Of a stretch of 45,118 bases of DNA, positions 23,972-31,890 are shown piece after piece. Position 1 is the stretch's first letter. Each line of letters starts with the position of its first letter. This stretch comes from M3007 sp035299505 (GTDB lineage Bacteria > Bacteroidota > Bacteroidia > Chitinophagales > Saprospiraceae), in assembly GCA_035299505.1 (NCBI GenBank), contig DATGWL010000091.1:1-45118 (forward strand), in the 5' to 3' direction. A model generated the notes under the pieces. That model was not told the origin of the DNA. It saw only the letters and a program-made list of their open reading frames with translations, and did no database searches. A program made the position numbers and the translations under genes.

Positions 23972-24298
23972 TGACACGGGAACAGGAAAATTACCATCTG
24001 GTTTTGGTTGGATGGGGGGTAGTTGGAGGAAATGTCTTGGGAGGGACTTTTGGGGGCTGGGGGGGGCAAAAAAACGTTGGTAGATGATTTGAAAATTTGA
24101 TGTTAGGGCTTATTTTTACACCTTGAAAAACTGCTTGATAAATTAACGCTACTTTCTTAGTTTTTTGGATTTTCAGTTGCGGGGGAGGGGAGTTTATGCT
24201 GGTTGGATTTAGGTAAGATAATATTCCAATAAGTGTATTCGAGAAATAACAGAGGTCTTCATCTTAGTTTTCGCTCAATCCTTTTAAAAGAAGACCCA
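23972..24298. other. Gene-free stretch upstream of the accessory island
   Basis: No gene or repeat arm recognised. The sequence turns from the G/C-rich style of trxB to A/T-rich at about 24.06 kb, which may mark the left edge of the acquired island. No att site or flanking tRNA is visible. Confidence 0.4.
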
Positions 24299-24506
24299 AT
24301 GCAGTTAAACGAGGAACAAATTACGGCACTTTTATCTGAAGTTTCAAGCCAAGAAGATAGTGACAACAAAGTTGGCTTTTAGAGTGGACCGAACTTCAAC
24401 GACTTGCCAAAACAATTTAAATACTCGAAAAAATAAGCCAAAATATCCTGAAATGCTTTATTGGCATATTCACCATACAGATGTGAAAAATATTCAAAAT
24501 GACTGA
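24299..24506 (+). pseudogene. Decayed small ORF at the head of the GTPase operon
   Basis: The ATG at 24299 opens 27 residues (beginning MQLNEEQITALLSEV) that end at an in-frame TAG (24380-24382). The same frame then continues with SGPNFNDLPKQFKYSKK, and after a one-base shift near 24430 with KYPEMLYWHIHHTDV, ending at a TGA (24504-24506) that overlaps the next gene's ATG by 8 bases. Pieced together this gives about 68 residues. The protein-like quality of each piece and the operon-style overlap suggest a former first gene of the operon with a nonsense and a frameshift mutation. I do not recognise the family, and chance open frames cannot be ruled out. Confidence 0.4.
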
Positions 24507-25806
24507 ATCAATACTTCAAGCCTACCTCAATGAGCAGCACATCAAAACTGATGTCAATGAAAATTTTGACAGCCTGAAAAAGGCCGTGAAAGAAGTAATA
24601 GCCTTCCTAACGAAAAAGAAAGGGAAGGCAGCCATAATACCTTTTGCTCTTGTAGCGCTTGATCCAATGGTGCAAGATGCTGACCCCGTAGTGCAACAAG
24701 TGGAATCCATCATTATCAAAAATTGGCCTGCTTTCAAGAACGGTGTAACTGCCACCAAGGATAAATCCACTACCTACATTCGGGCAGTGATCTTAGAATC
24801 GCTAAGCCAAATGTCGAAGGCCGATGCGGCTACGGCAGCGCTTGTTTGGCTAACAGCCCGCGATGTGATTAAATATTTCCATTTGGGTTCAGAGGAGGGC
24901 GCGATTAGTAGGCTTTTACAAGAACTTGCCAACCAGACCGAGAATAATGGGCAAGCAGCATGGGGAATTAGCCAAAAACTTAAGATAATTGAGTTTAAAG
25001 GATCTGAGATTTCTATTTCAGAAGTAAAATCGCCTCAAATTAATCAAGAAAAGCTCAAAGGATATTTACTTGATGCGATGGTTCACTCTGGATGGAAAGC
25101 TAATGCTGGAGGAGGAGAGAATCCTCATAGTCAAGGTCAAAATAACTGGCAGTGGCCAAAGTTTATGGCTGAACATTCAGCGATGGGAATTACTGAAGTT
25201 GTGAACTTCGCCTTATCCCAACAAGCAAAATCCCTTTCTTCCATTCCCACATCTATCAAAGGAAGCCTAGATGCCTATTTTGCCCAGATTCAACCCTTTA
25301 TTGAGGGCCTGAGTACATCCTTGGCCAGTAGCATTAGCGCCAACAACAAACGAAGTGAACTCCTCTGGTGGAAGCAATCACTGTATTCCCGTTTGTTGAA
25401 CACAGGTTATCGAAGCCTTAATCTATTGAACGTAGCCGTTTGCATGGCACTCGACTTAGCTGAACAGGTGGACGCTATATACCCGGAAAGTGTGGATTAC
25501 CTACTGCGTGAATCGCTGAAAGATGTGCATGGTGAACCAGCGGAGGAAGAACGCCTGTTCACTGACTGGTTGAAGGATGCCGATAGATTACACGGGAGTA
25601 TTCGATCAGCTCTGAATCAATATGCCGTGGATGGAGGTGAACGCAAACCTTTGCTTAGTGCTTTGGTCAATGTCGTGCAGTCAGGTGAAATTACCAGTTT
25701 TTTCACAGAAACGGGTATCGACAAAAATGCCAAGCTGACGGCATCCGATCTGACAGTATGGTTGTTTCACGGGTTACAAGCACAGAAACTGACAATCGAT
25801 AAATAA
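24499..25806 (+). CDS. GTPase-associated system all-helical protein (GASH-like)
   Basis: A 435-residue soluble, almost wholly helical protein with no signal peptide or membrane segment. The N-terminal third contains the pattern I associate with GASH proteins: an amphipathic start, then IIPFALVALDPMVQDADPVV, then a helix with WPAFKN, then RAVILESL and AALVWLTARDVI. The rest is helical with Trp-rich patches (SGWKAN, ELLWWKQSLYSRLL). In predicted NTP-dependent conflict systems GASH proteins occur beside paired GTPases and GAP1; the biochemical role is unknown, probably scaffold or regulator. It is the first intact gene of a five-gene operon; the next ATG is 8 bases past its stop. Codon use is A/T-richer than in the flanking housekeeping genes. 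Confidence 0.75.
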   Translation: MTESILQAYLNEQHIKTDVNENFDSLKKAVKEVIAFLTKKKGKAAIIPFALVALDPMVQDADPVVQQVESIIIKNWPAFKNGVTATKDKSTTYIRAVILESLSQMSKADAATAALVWLTARDVIKYFHLGSEEGAISRLLQELANQTENNGQAAWGISQKLKIIEFKGSEISISEVKSPQINQEKLKGYLLDAMVHSGWKANAGGGENPHSQGQNNWQWPKFMAEHSAMGITEVVNFALSQQAKSLSSIPTSIKGSLDAYFAQIQPFIEGLSTSLASSISANNKRSELLWWKQSLYSRLLNTGYRSLNLLNVAVCMALDLAEQVDAIYPESVDYLLRESLKDVHGEPAEEERLFTDWLKDADRLHGSIRSALNQYAVDGGERKPLLSALVNVVQSGEITSFFTETGIDKNAKLTASDLTVWLFHGLQAQKLTIDK

Positions 25807-25814
25807 GGCAGGAT

Positions 25815-26798
25815 ATGGCAAAGCGAAGATGTAGCAAAGAAGGTTGCCATGCACCTTATGATTTCTGCCTCGAATTAGCTGGACCACTGCACGAGCAATG
25901 TCTGTATTTTGAAAAAGCAGGAGTCGCTGAAGCACCGGCCAAAACTGTAAAAAAGGTGGCAGTGACCACATCAATTCCTTGGACAGGAGAATGGTTGAGG
26001 CCCGAACAGCTCGACCTTCTGACGCACCGTGGTACGCCCAGGATCATTGGTTTGGTAGGATCGCCCGGAGCGGGAAAAACCACCTACCTCGCAATGTTGT
26101 ACTCACTCTTGTTCAACGGCAAGCGCATTGAAAACTGGGATTTTGCCGGAAGCTATACGCTGAATGGATGGGAGTTGCAGGCAAAAACGTTACAGGTGCA
26201 GGAAGATGGCACGGTGCGAAATCCCGATGCCACACCTTCTGACAAGGATTTTTTCAGCCTTTACCACTTCGCGCTGCGCCACGATGGTTATTTGCACGAT
26301 ATTTTGTTTGCGGACTCATCGGGTGAAGTGTTTTCCAAATGGGCGGACAACGTGAACGACTCTGCTGCTGAAAACGCCCGCTGGATCTATGAAAACGCCC
26401 ATGCGTTTTTGTTATTTGTGGACTGCGAGGCAATTATCGCGCAGCGGGGTAGGGCGAAGCGAGACATTGTTCAATTAGCCGAACAGATGAAAAGCGGACT
26501 TCGAGGCAGACCAATAGTGATCGTGTGGTCGAAAGCCGACCTGGCCGAGCAGATGCGTGAAAACATTGTGGAGGCCATCAATCGAAGCCTGTCCGAAACC
26601 TTTCCTGGAGCAATATCACTGGAGATCAGCAATTATTCGAAATCTGACTCGGATCAACTTTGTCACATAAATAATGTGGACGTGACCAAAACATTACTCA
26701 ACCATCTGGCCAACCCTAAGCCGCTGCATATCGAGCCAGCAGCCATTAAAGCAGATGATTTTTTCTTTTTATACAGAGGCAGCTATGGGAACAAATAA
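25815..26798 (+). CDS. P-loop GTPase, DO-GTPase2-like, with N-terminal Cys-rich segment
   Basis: A 327-residue TRAFAC-like GTPase. The N-terminus has four cysteines (Cys6, Cys11, Cys18, Cys29) plus His12 and His26, which could bind zinc. The GTPase domain follows: P-loop GSPGAGKTT (82-90), a Walker-B/G3-like DILFADSSGE with Asp167, and a G4-like WSKAD (238-242) in place of NKxD. This is one of two unlike GTPases encoded side by side, as in the 'double-GTPase' arrangement of predicted conflict systems. The last 14 bases overlap the next gene, so translation is coupled. I infer a nucleotide-dependent switch that senses or relays invasion to the nucleosidase effector; there is no direct evidence of the trigger. 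Confidence 0.78.
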   Translation: MAKRRCSKEGCHAPYDFCLELAGPLHEQCLYFEKAGVAEAPAKTVKKVAVTTSIPWTGEWLRPEQLDLLTHRGTPRIIGLVGSPGAGKTTYLAMLYSLLFNGKRIENWDFAGSYTLNGWELQAKTLQVQEDGTVRNPDATPSDKDFFSLYHFALRHDGYLHDILFADSSGEVFSKWADNVNDSAAENARWIYENAHAFLLFVDCEAIIAQRGRAKRDIVQLAEQMKSGLRGRPIVIVWSKADLAEQMRENIVEAINRSLSETFPGAISLEISNYSKSDSDQLCHINNVDVTKTLLNHLANPKPLHIEPAAIKADDFFFLYRGSYGNK

Positions 26799-27612
26799 CG
26801 AGATATTAATCATCGGGCCACCAAAATCGGGGAAAACTACCTTTCTGGCTCAATTATATGGTCGCCTGGTGGATAAAAAAGGGAAGCTGCAATTGGCTTC
26901 CGCACCTGAAAATATCGATGGCATCAAAAGTGCCTACGATCGATTAGCTGATGGAAAGGAAACGGAATCGACTCCCTCTACCCATAATCTTGAGGTTAAA
27001 ATTCCGGTCATTTATGAAGGGCAGGAATTTATGCTGCACTGTAAAGATTACGGCGGGGAGCAGGTACGCGACCTCGTGACTCTGATGGAATACGACAAAA
27101 CGTGGATTGAACGGGCTAAGACGAACGATAGATGGATTCTTTTCATCCGCCCGTCAGAAATTGAACATCGCTTCGACTTAAGCAAGAAGGGGTATGCAGT
27201 AAAAGGCCAGAAAGAATCGAATGCCTCGATTTCAGGCACATCCGATCAATCCCAATTCATTGAGCTAATGCAAGTGCTTCTTCATGCACGCGGCACAGGT
27301 ATGAAAGACCCCATTGATACTCCGCGATTGCTCATTGCATTAACTTGCTGGGACGAGCTGATTACTAACTCGACACCAGAAGAAATCTTGCAACAGAAGA
27401 TGCCGCTGTTCGCCCATTTCATTGCGGCAAACTGGTTGCCAAAAGCCTTTAAGATCATTGGTGTATCCGCACAGGAATTTCCACTGAAAACCGATGAAGC
27501 CCGCGATAAATATCTAGATGAGATGCCCCAAAATTTCGGCTATCTGGTACTGGATGATAGCCCGAAGGAAAAAGACCTGACCCTTCTCATCGAGAAAGCC
27601 CTGATCCTATGA
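26785..27612 (+). CDS. P-loop GTPase, DO-GTPase1-like
   Basis: A 275-residue GTPase: MGTNNEILIIGPPKSGKTTF puts the P-loop at residues 11-19, with a G3-like CKDYGGEQV (Asp88) and a late TCWDE that may serve as the base-recognition motif. It differs from the upstream GTPase in every motif, so the two are not a recent duplication. No Cys-rich segment and no membrane segment. An ATG at 26755 would place ten extra residues inside the upstream gene; 26785 gives the expected short N-terminus before the first strand. It overlaps its neighbours at both ends (14 bases upstream, ATGA downstream). Heterodimerisation of the two GTPases is plausible but inferred. Confidence 0.77.
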   Translation: MGTNNEILIIGPPKSGKTTFLAQLYGRLVDKKGKLQLASAPENIDGIKSAYDRLADGKETESTPSTHNLEVKIPVIYEGQEFMLHCKDYGGEQVRDLVTLMEYDKTWIERAKTNDRWILFIRPSEIEHRFDLSKKGYAVKGQKESNASISGTSDQSQFIELMQVLLHARGTGMKDPIDTPRLLIALTCWDELITNSTPEEILQQKMPLFAHFIAANWLPKAFKIIGVSAQEFPLKTDEARDKYLDEMPQNFGYLVLDDSPKEKDLTLLIEKALIL

Positions 27613-30098
27613 TTGTTATTCAGCAGGCGATATATGGAGAAGTGCAGGGGAAAACCTCCGGGCATGATCTACTGAACAGTTCCAACGAAAAAAACGAGAT
27701 GTTCAGGCGGGTAAGCGGCAATACCGATCTGGCAGATCGCCCGGAAGGAGGTGTTTTGTCCGGTCCCGTGGTGCGTGGCTTCTTTGCCGAAGATCATTTT
27801 CTACTGATAAAAACATTTCCGGACAAAAGCCCTGGAATGCGTTCTGGGCGGGTATTTGCTCACGCCCTATTCGTTCAAAAAGCCGACTTGCATCAGTTGC
27901 ATAACCTCAGCGACCTGTTTCAATATCATCTACCCGACATTCAAAAAGAAGCGGAAATGTACCCACTAGAGTATCACTCGCATGAACCGATGGCAATAAT
28001 GGGAACATTAAATGGGAGAGCTGCCGCTGCTACCAATGCACTCTTGCAAAACGAGCCATTCGTTTGGTTGGGGGAGGAAGGTTACTGGGAATGGATGGCA
28101 CGAATTTGGCCCCAGCTGCCAGCAAGGGTAAGGCACACGCTGAAAATCGGTGCAGCATTCAGTCCCTCTTATGCGAAAAAGGAATACCTCAACCTGATCT
28201 ACATTCCGAAAGACGCTAAAACCCTATGGGAACGGCATTCTTTTCGGGTAATCGATTCCGTGGAAAACGAAACCCTCCAATCCGGAGCCGCACACTGGCT
28301 AGTGGGTAACACCAAAGAAGCTGCGCACTTTCAAGTTTTGATTGATGATTTTGCACCAAAAATCGAATCTATTGAACATCTCAACCGGCTTTATGATTAT
28401 GGCGAAGCCTATCATCAAATTAATAATCGCCCTGAACTTAACCGTTTGTTAGTTTTGGCTCATTTTGTGTCACAGATTTGTCCCAATGAAAGGGTTGGTA
28501 TTAAAGGCAAAAACGGGCTGATGACTGCTATTATTAAAGCCATTCCTAGTGCTCCGGTTAACAAGTTCACGGCCCTCTTTTACCAGAGTTGGAAAGGGTT
28601 TCCAAATGCAATTGCTTCCGTTTCGGATGCGGTACGCGATTGGCTTACCAAACATCTACTTCAAGGCAAACATACGAATGAGAGCGGAGGTGTACTAGTA
28701 AAAGCTATAGAAGCCGAAACTAAAAACTGGTGGGCCAAAACAGTTTTGGAATACTTAACTAATCGGCTCAAAAAACGACAACCCAGCGATGCTACTGTCT
28801 TGTGGCAATGGATGATTAACGAATCTGCTTTGATCACCAAACACGCTTTTTGGTTACCTGATGATGCTGAAAACGAGCTGGCTAAAAAAATCCCAAAACT
28901 GGAAACAAGGGTTGCTGAATCTGTGTTACACATGGCAGAACAAAAGAACTGGCTCTTGCTCCACGCGAAAGTGGCTGCAGAATGTTTTTCCGCTAATAAA
29001 GCCATCGAAGCACAGTTGCGAATCGACACAGATGAAAAATATTCCGTAGCACTCGAATCCCTATCCGAAAGCATCAAAGGAAGTGTATTTGTGCCTGTAG
29101 CAGCTAGTCATTCAGATGCCCGATTGCACCGTATTGCCGGAAAACTGATTGCTGGAAACAGCCAATTATTGAAAGGCATTGACATCACCAGCGAAGGATG
29201 GCAACACTGCTGGGAATCAGCTATTCAGCAGGGCGGTGAAGTTTGGTCTGGTATTTCCAATCCGCAACAAACACTGTTTGAAATTCTCGATCACCTGTTG
29301 ACTGGAAATGCGTTTAGCAACGTCCTGCTCCAGGCAATGAGCACTGGAAATCATAGTAGCTTGAAGAACTATCCAGATCGGGCGGCTATCTGGCATAAGC
29401 TTCCAGTAATACCACGTTCCGGATTCCTTGCTGCAACGCTTGCAGAACTGATCGATGAACTCACCATTGGCACGTCACACTATAATGATCTGGAAACAGA
29501 GTTAAAAAAAGGACTTCAATCACAAGAAGTGCAACAACTGTTTATCAACAATAAAACCATTCCACTCACCCAGAAACTACGCCTTTTTGATGTACTGCCC
29601 GGTTTTGGAGAATACCATGCAAAGCAATTGATAAGAGACAATCACTTTTTACTAGCAGAAGTAGAAGATTTTGGTCGACTTATTTCTAAAAACAAATGGA
29701 AAACGGTTGTGGATGATCTGTATGATAAACGGTATGATAGAAAAGACTTAGTACCAGCCTTATTGCAATGCAGCCACTTACTTGGTTTTTGGGAAAGACT
29801 TACGCTATCTATCAGCGGATTGAAACAGGATACCATTAGTAAAGAGGAATGGTGGAATGAGTTTTTGGAAATCTCGTTTAAACTGTTTCCCTATGGCCCG
29901 GAGCAAAATGGCCTTTGGACCAGAGCTGATGGCGACTTGTCGCAGCTATTAACAACTGGAACGGGTCGTGATAAGTGGTACCAAGCTGTTCGAATTCTGC
30001 GTTTTAATGGGAAACCCTCAGTAAAAAACCTGGTCAAGAAAATGCGGGAGGAATACCCCAACAACGAACAACTCAAAAATCTAGATCATTCGTTATGA
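27609..30098 (+). CDS. GTPase-associated protein 1 (GAP1)-like protein with C-terminal EAD1
   Basis: An 829-residue protein. The N-terminal ~140 residues (IQQAIYGEVQGKTSGHDLLN, then VLSGPVVRGFF and RVFAHALFV) resemble the GAP1 N-terminal domain, the middle (about 150-735) is helical with many Trp, and the last ~85 residues (745-829) form a separate domain: FKLFPYGPEQNGLWTRA, GDLSQL, KWYQAVRILRFNGKPS and YPNNEQLKNL. That domain matches, motif by motif, the C-terminus of the next gene product and the published description of Effector-Associated Domain 1. It is therefore the likely adaptor tying the GTPase module to the effector. The start overlaps the previous stop (ATGA), and so does its end with the next start. 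Confidence 0.77.
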   Translation: MIVIQQAIYGEVQGKTSGHDLLNSSNEKNEMFRRVSGNTDLADRPEGGVLSGPVVRGFFAEDHFLLIKTFPDKSPGMRSGRVFAHALFVQKADLHQLHNLSDLFQYHLPDIQKEAEMYPLEYHSHEPMAIMGTLNGRAAAATNALLQNEPFVWLGEEGYWEWMARIWPQLPARVRHTLKIGAAFSPSYAKKEYLNLIYIPKDAKTLWERHSFRVIDSVENETLQSGAAHWLVGNTKEAAHFQVLIDDFAPKIESIEHLNRLYDYGEAYHQINNRPELNRLLVLAHFVSQICPNERVGIKGKNGLMTAIIKAIPSAPVNKFTALFYQSWKGFPNAIASVSDAVRDWLTKHLLQGKHTNESGGVLVKAIEAETKNWWAKTVLEYLTNRLKKRQPSDATVLWQWMINESALITKHAFWLPDDAENELAKKIPKLETRVAESVLHMAEQKNWLLLHAKVAAECFSANKAIEAQLRIDTDEKYSVALESLSESIKGSVFVPVAASHSDARLHRIAGKLIAGNSQLLKGIDITSEGWQHCWESAIQQGGEVWSGISNPQQTLFEILDHLLTGNAFSNVLLQAMSTGNHSSLKNYPDRAAIWHKLPVIPRSGFLAATLAELIDELTIGTSHYNDLETELKKGLQSQEVQQLFINNKTIPLTQKLRLFDVLPGFGEYHAKQLIRDNHFLLAEVEDFGRLISKNKWKTVVDDLYDKRYDRKDLVPALLQCSHLLGFWERLTLSISGLKQDTISKEEWWNEFLEISFKLFPYGPEQNGLWTRADGDLSQLLTTGTGRDKWYQAVRILRFNGKPSVKNLVKKMREEYPNNEQLKNLDHSL

Positions 30099-31123
30099 AA
30101 AAAACCATCCTCATCCTTACTGCACTGGAAGTAGAACGTCTTGCGATTGAGAAGTATTTGAATAGCATCGAACCGGTTCCACACCCCATAACTGGCACGG
30201 ACTACACGAAAGGTATTTACAACTGCAACGGTGAAACCATCAAAGTGATCGTTGCCCGGACCGATCAAACTAACGTCAATGCCGCTATAGAAACCGAACG
30301 CGCTCTCGCCAATTTTGATCCCGAATACGCTTTTTTTGTAGGCGTGGCTGGTGGATTGAAGGATGTAAAAGTCGGAGATATTGTCATTGGCCGGGATGTT
30401 TACGGTTACGAGCGCGGAAAGGCTGAAGAAAACAATTTTAAATCCAGGCCACAATTTGGTGCTTCTTCTTATGCGCTGGAACGGTTGGCCGGTCAGTATG
30501 CAAAAAGCGAACATTGGAAACAAAAAACTGAGATTCTGCTGAACGCGGAATTCGCTCCTACCATCTGCACCTACACTGGCACCATTGCTTCTGGTGAAAA
30601 GGTAGACGCTTCCATTGATTCGGACCTTCATCAATTCCTTAAGCAAAACGCCAGCCATGCCCTCGCAATTGAAATGGAAGGCCTCGGCTTTCTAGAAGTC
30701 TGCCGCATGAGGCCCTTGGTTAAAACTCTGCTACTTCGTGGAATTTCCGACCTTGTGGGTGATAAAGGTCAAATGGACGGCAAAGGCTCTCAACCATATG
30801 CCTCGGCTAACGTAGCCGCATTCCTGTTCGGCTTGCTGGAGAAATTAGATTTTTCATCTTCCACAACAGAACAAACCCGCGAGCAAAAACTAGTTGAAAT
30901 TATGTGCAAGCTTTATCCAGGAGGATTGCGAGATAATCAAATATGGATAGCGGCAGGCGGGGATTTATCTTTAATTAATCTAGGCCAATCAGGTAAAGGT
31001 CAATGGGTTGAAGCAATTCATACTTTGAAGTTAGGTGGAGGAGGTAATATTAGTATCGATAAGTTGGTTGAAAAAGTAGCCAAAGAGTACGGAGATAATA
31101 AAGATGTAATGGGATTGCGTTAG
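30095..31123 (+). CDS. Nucleoside phosphorylase/nucleosidase-fold effector with C-terminal EAD1
   Basis: A 342-residue protein. Residues 1-250 are a phosphorylase-superfamily (PNP/UDP, MTAN-like) domain: TALEVERLAIEK with Glu14 in the position of the MTAN general base, FFVGVAGGLKDVKVGDIVIG, AIEMEG (Met194, Glu195) for ribose contact, and RGISDL with Asp219. The key residues of a nucleosidase are thus present. A Ser/Thr linker leads to an EAD1 domain (262-342: CKLYPGGLRDNQIWIAA, GGDLSLINLG, QWVEAIHTLKLGGG). The same domain ends the upstream GAP1-like protein. I infer an effector that cleaves or phosphorolyses a nucleoside, nucleotide or related signal when recruited through EAD1. A housekeeping MTAN would lack the EAD1 tail. 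Confidence 0.82.
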   Translation: MKKTILILTALEVERLAIEKYLNSIEPVPHPITGTDYTKGIYNCNGETIKVIVARTDQTNVNAAIETERALANFDPEYAFFVGVAGGLKDVKVGDIVIGRDVYGYERGKAEENNFKSRPQFGASSYALERLAGQYAKSEHWKQKTEILLNAEFAPTICTYTGTIASGEKVDASIDSDLHQFLKQNASHALAIEMEGLGFLEVCRMRPLVKTLLLRGISDLVGDKGQMDGKGSQPYASANVAAFLFGLLEKLDFSSSTTEQTREQKLVEIMCKLYPGGLRDNQIWIAAGGDLSLINLGQSGKGQWVEAIHTLKLGGGGNISIDKLVEKVAKEYGDNKDVMGLR

Positions 31124-31168
31124 TGTGTGTCTGAAAACATTTAGCAAGGGTAATAGGTCATAATTCCC

Positions 31169-31188
31169 GCCTCGCCCGGTCTTCCCGC
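31169..31188 (+). repeat. 20-bp direct repeat, left copy
   Basis: Matches 31778-31797 at 19 of 20 positions (GCCTCGCCCGGT followed by C or T and TTCCCGC). The two copies bracket the frameshifted lipoprotein gene just past the end of the GTPase operon. Confidence 0.6.
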
Positions 31189-31266
31189 ACCAAAAGCACC
31201 CCGGCATCCCACCGCCGCGCTTGGGTCTTCCCGACTTTATCACCATTTGTGATTCACTACCTAAAA

Positions 31267-31735
31267 ATGAATAGAAAGGTAATTCCAATGATACTTCTTT
31301 TAATCGGAGGTTGCTTTTCTTTCTGTAGAAGAAAAAGAAGCAAAAAAATTAGCAGAAGAGTTGTTTGAGCATACTGAGATTTCTGAGATTGATGATTGCA
31401 CAAGGTTTCAGAAATATATAAACGGTATTCCGATTTTGATAGAGAAAGATACGGTTAGAGGAGACACAAGCAGCTATTTGAGCAAACCGAAATATTACAA
31501 AGAGGTTTTAGCCGAAGAAGGAATTTCAGAACGGGATTTCGAATATTTTAAAAGAAGATTAAATGAAACTGGATTGAGGCACTATTACAAAAAGGGAGAT
31601 TTTTCCGTTTTTGTAACTGGGGGCATGCTTGGAGATATTGAAGGAATTCTTGTTGTTCACAGAAATGATACCATTCCGCAAAATGGGTTTCGGCTTAATG
31701 AACACTGTTACATTTCAATAGGAAATGAAATTTAA
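31267..31735 (+). pseudogene. Frameshifted small lipoprotein gene
   Basis: The ATG at 31267 begins a lipoprotein signal peptide (MNRKVIPMILLLIGGC) that runs out of frame at a stop after 34 codons. The next frame continues from about 31316 with VEEKEAKKLAEELFEHTEIS and stays open to 31735, giving a mature protein of about 140 residues rich in Glu, Lys and Tyr. One base inserted or deleted in the pyrimidine run CTTTTCTTTCTG (about 31313-31325) separates the two. It is either a sequence error or a recent pseudogene. The family is not recognised. It lies between two 20-bp direct repeats. Confidence 0.6.
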
Positions 31736-31777
31736 AGGGACGTTTACAGTATAAGAGGATGAAAATCGATTTTTTCT

Positions 31778-31797
31778 GCCTCGCCCGGTTTTCCCGC
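31778..31797 (+). repeat. 20-bp direct repeat, right copy
   Basis: Right partner of the copy at 31169-31188. It is followed by CACAGATT-type repeats (31815-31875) like those around the DUF4349 gene. Confidence 0.6.
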
Positions 31798-31890
31798 CCC
31801 CAAGCTCGGCAGAGGGTTCCGCACAGATTGGATGCACAGATTTCACACAGATTAGATTCGCGCAGATTTTACCAATAAATATAAACCAAT

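Noticed and set aside
30095..31123. Housekeeping MTA/SAH nucleosidase
   Set aside because: The extra C-terminal EAD1-like domain, the operon overlaps with GTPase-system genes and the A/T-rich context argue for an effector role instead.
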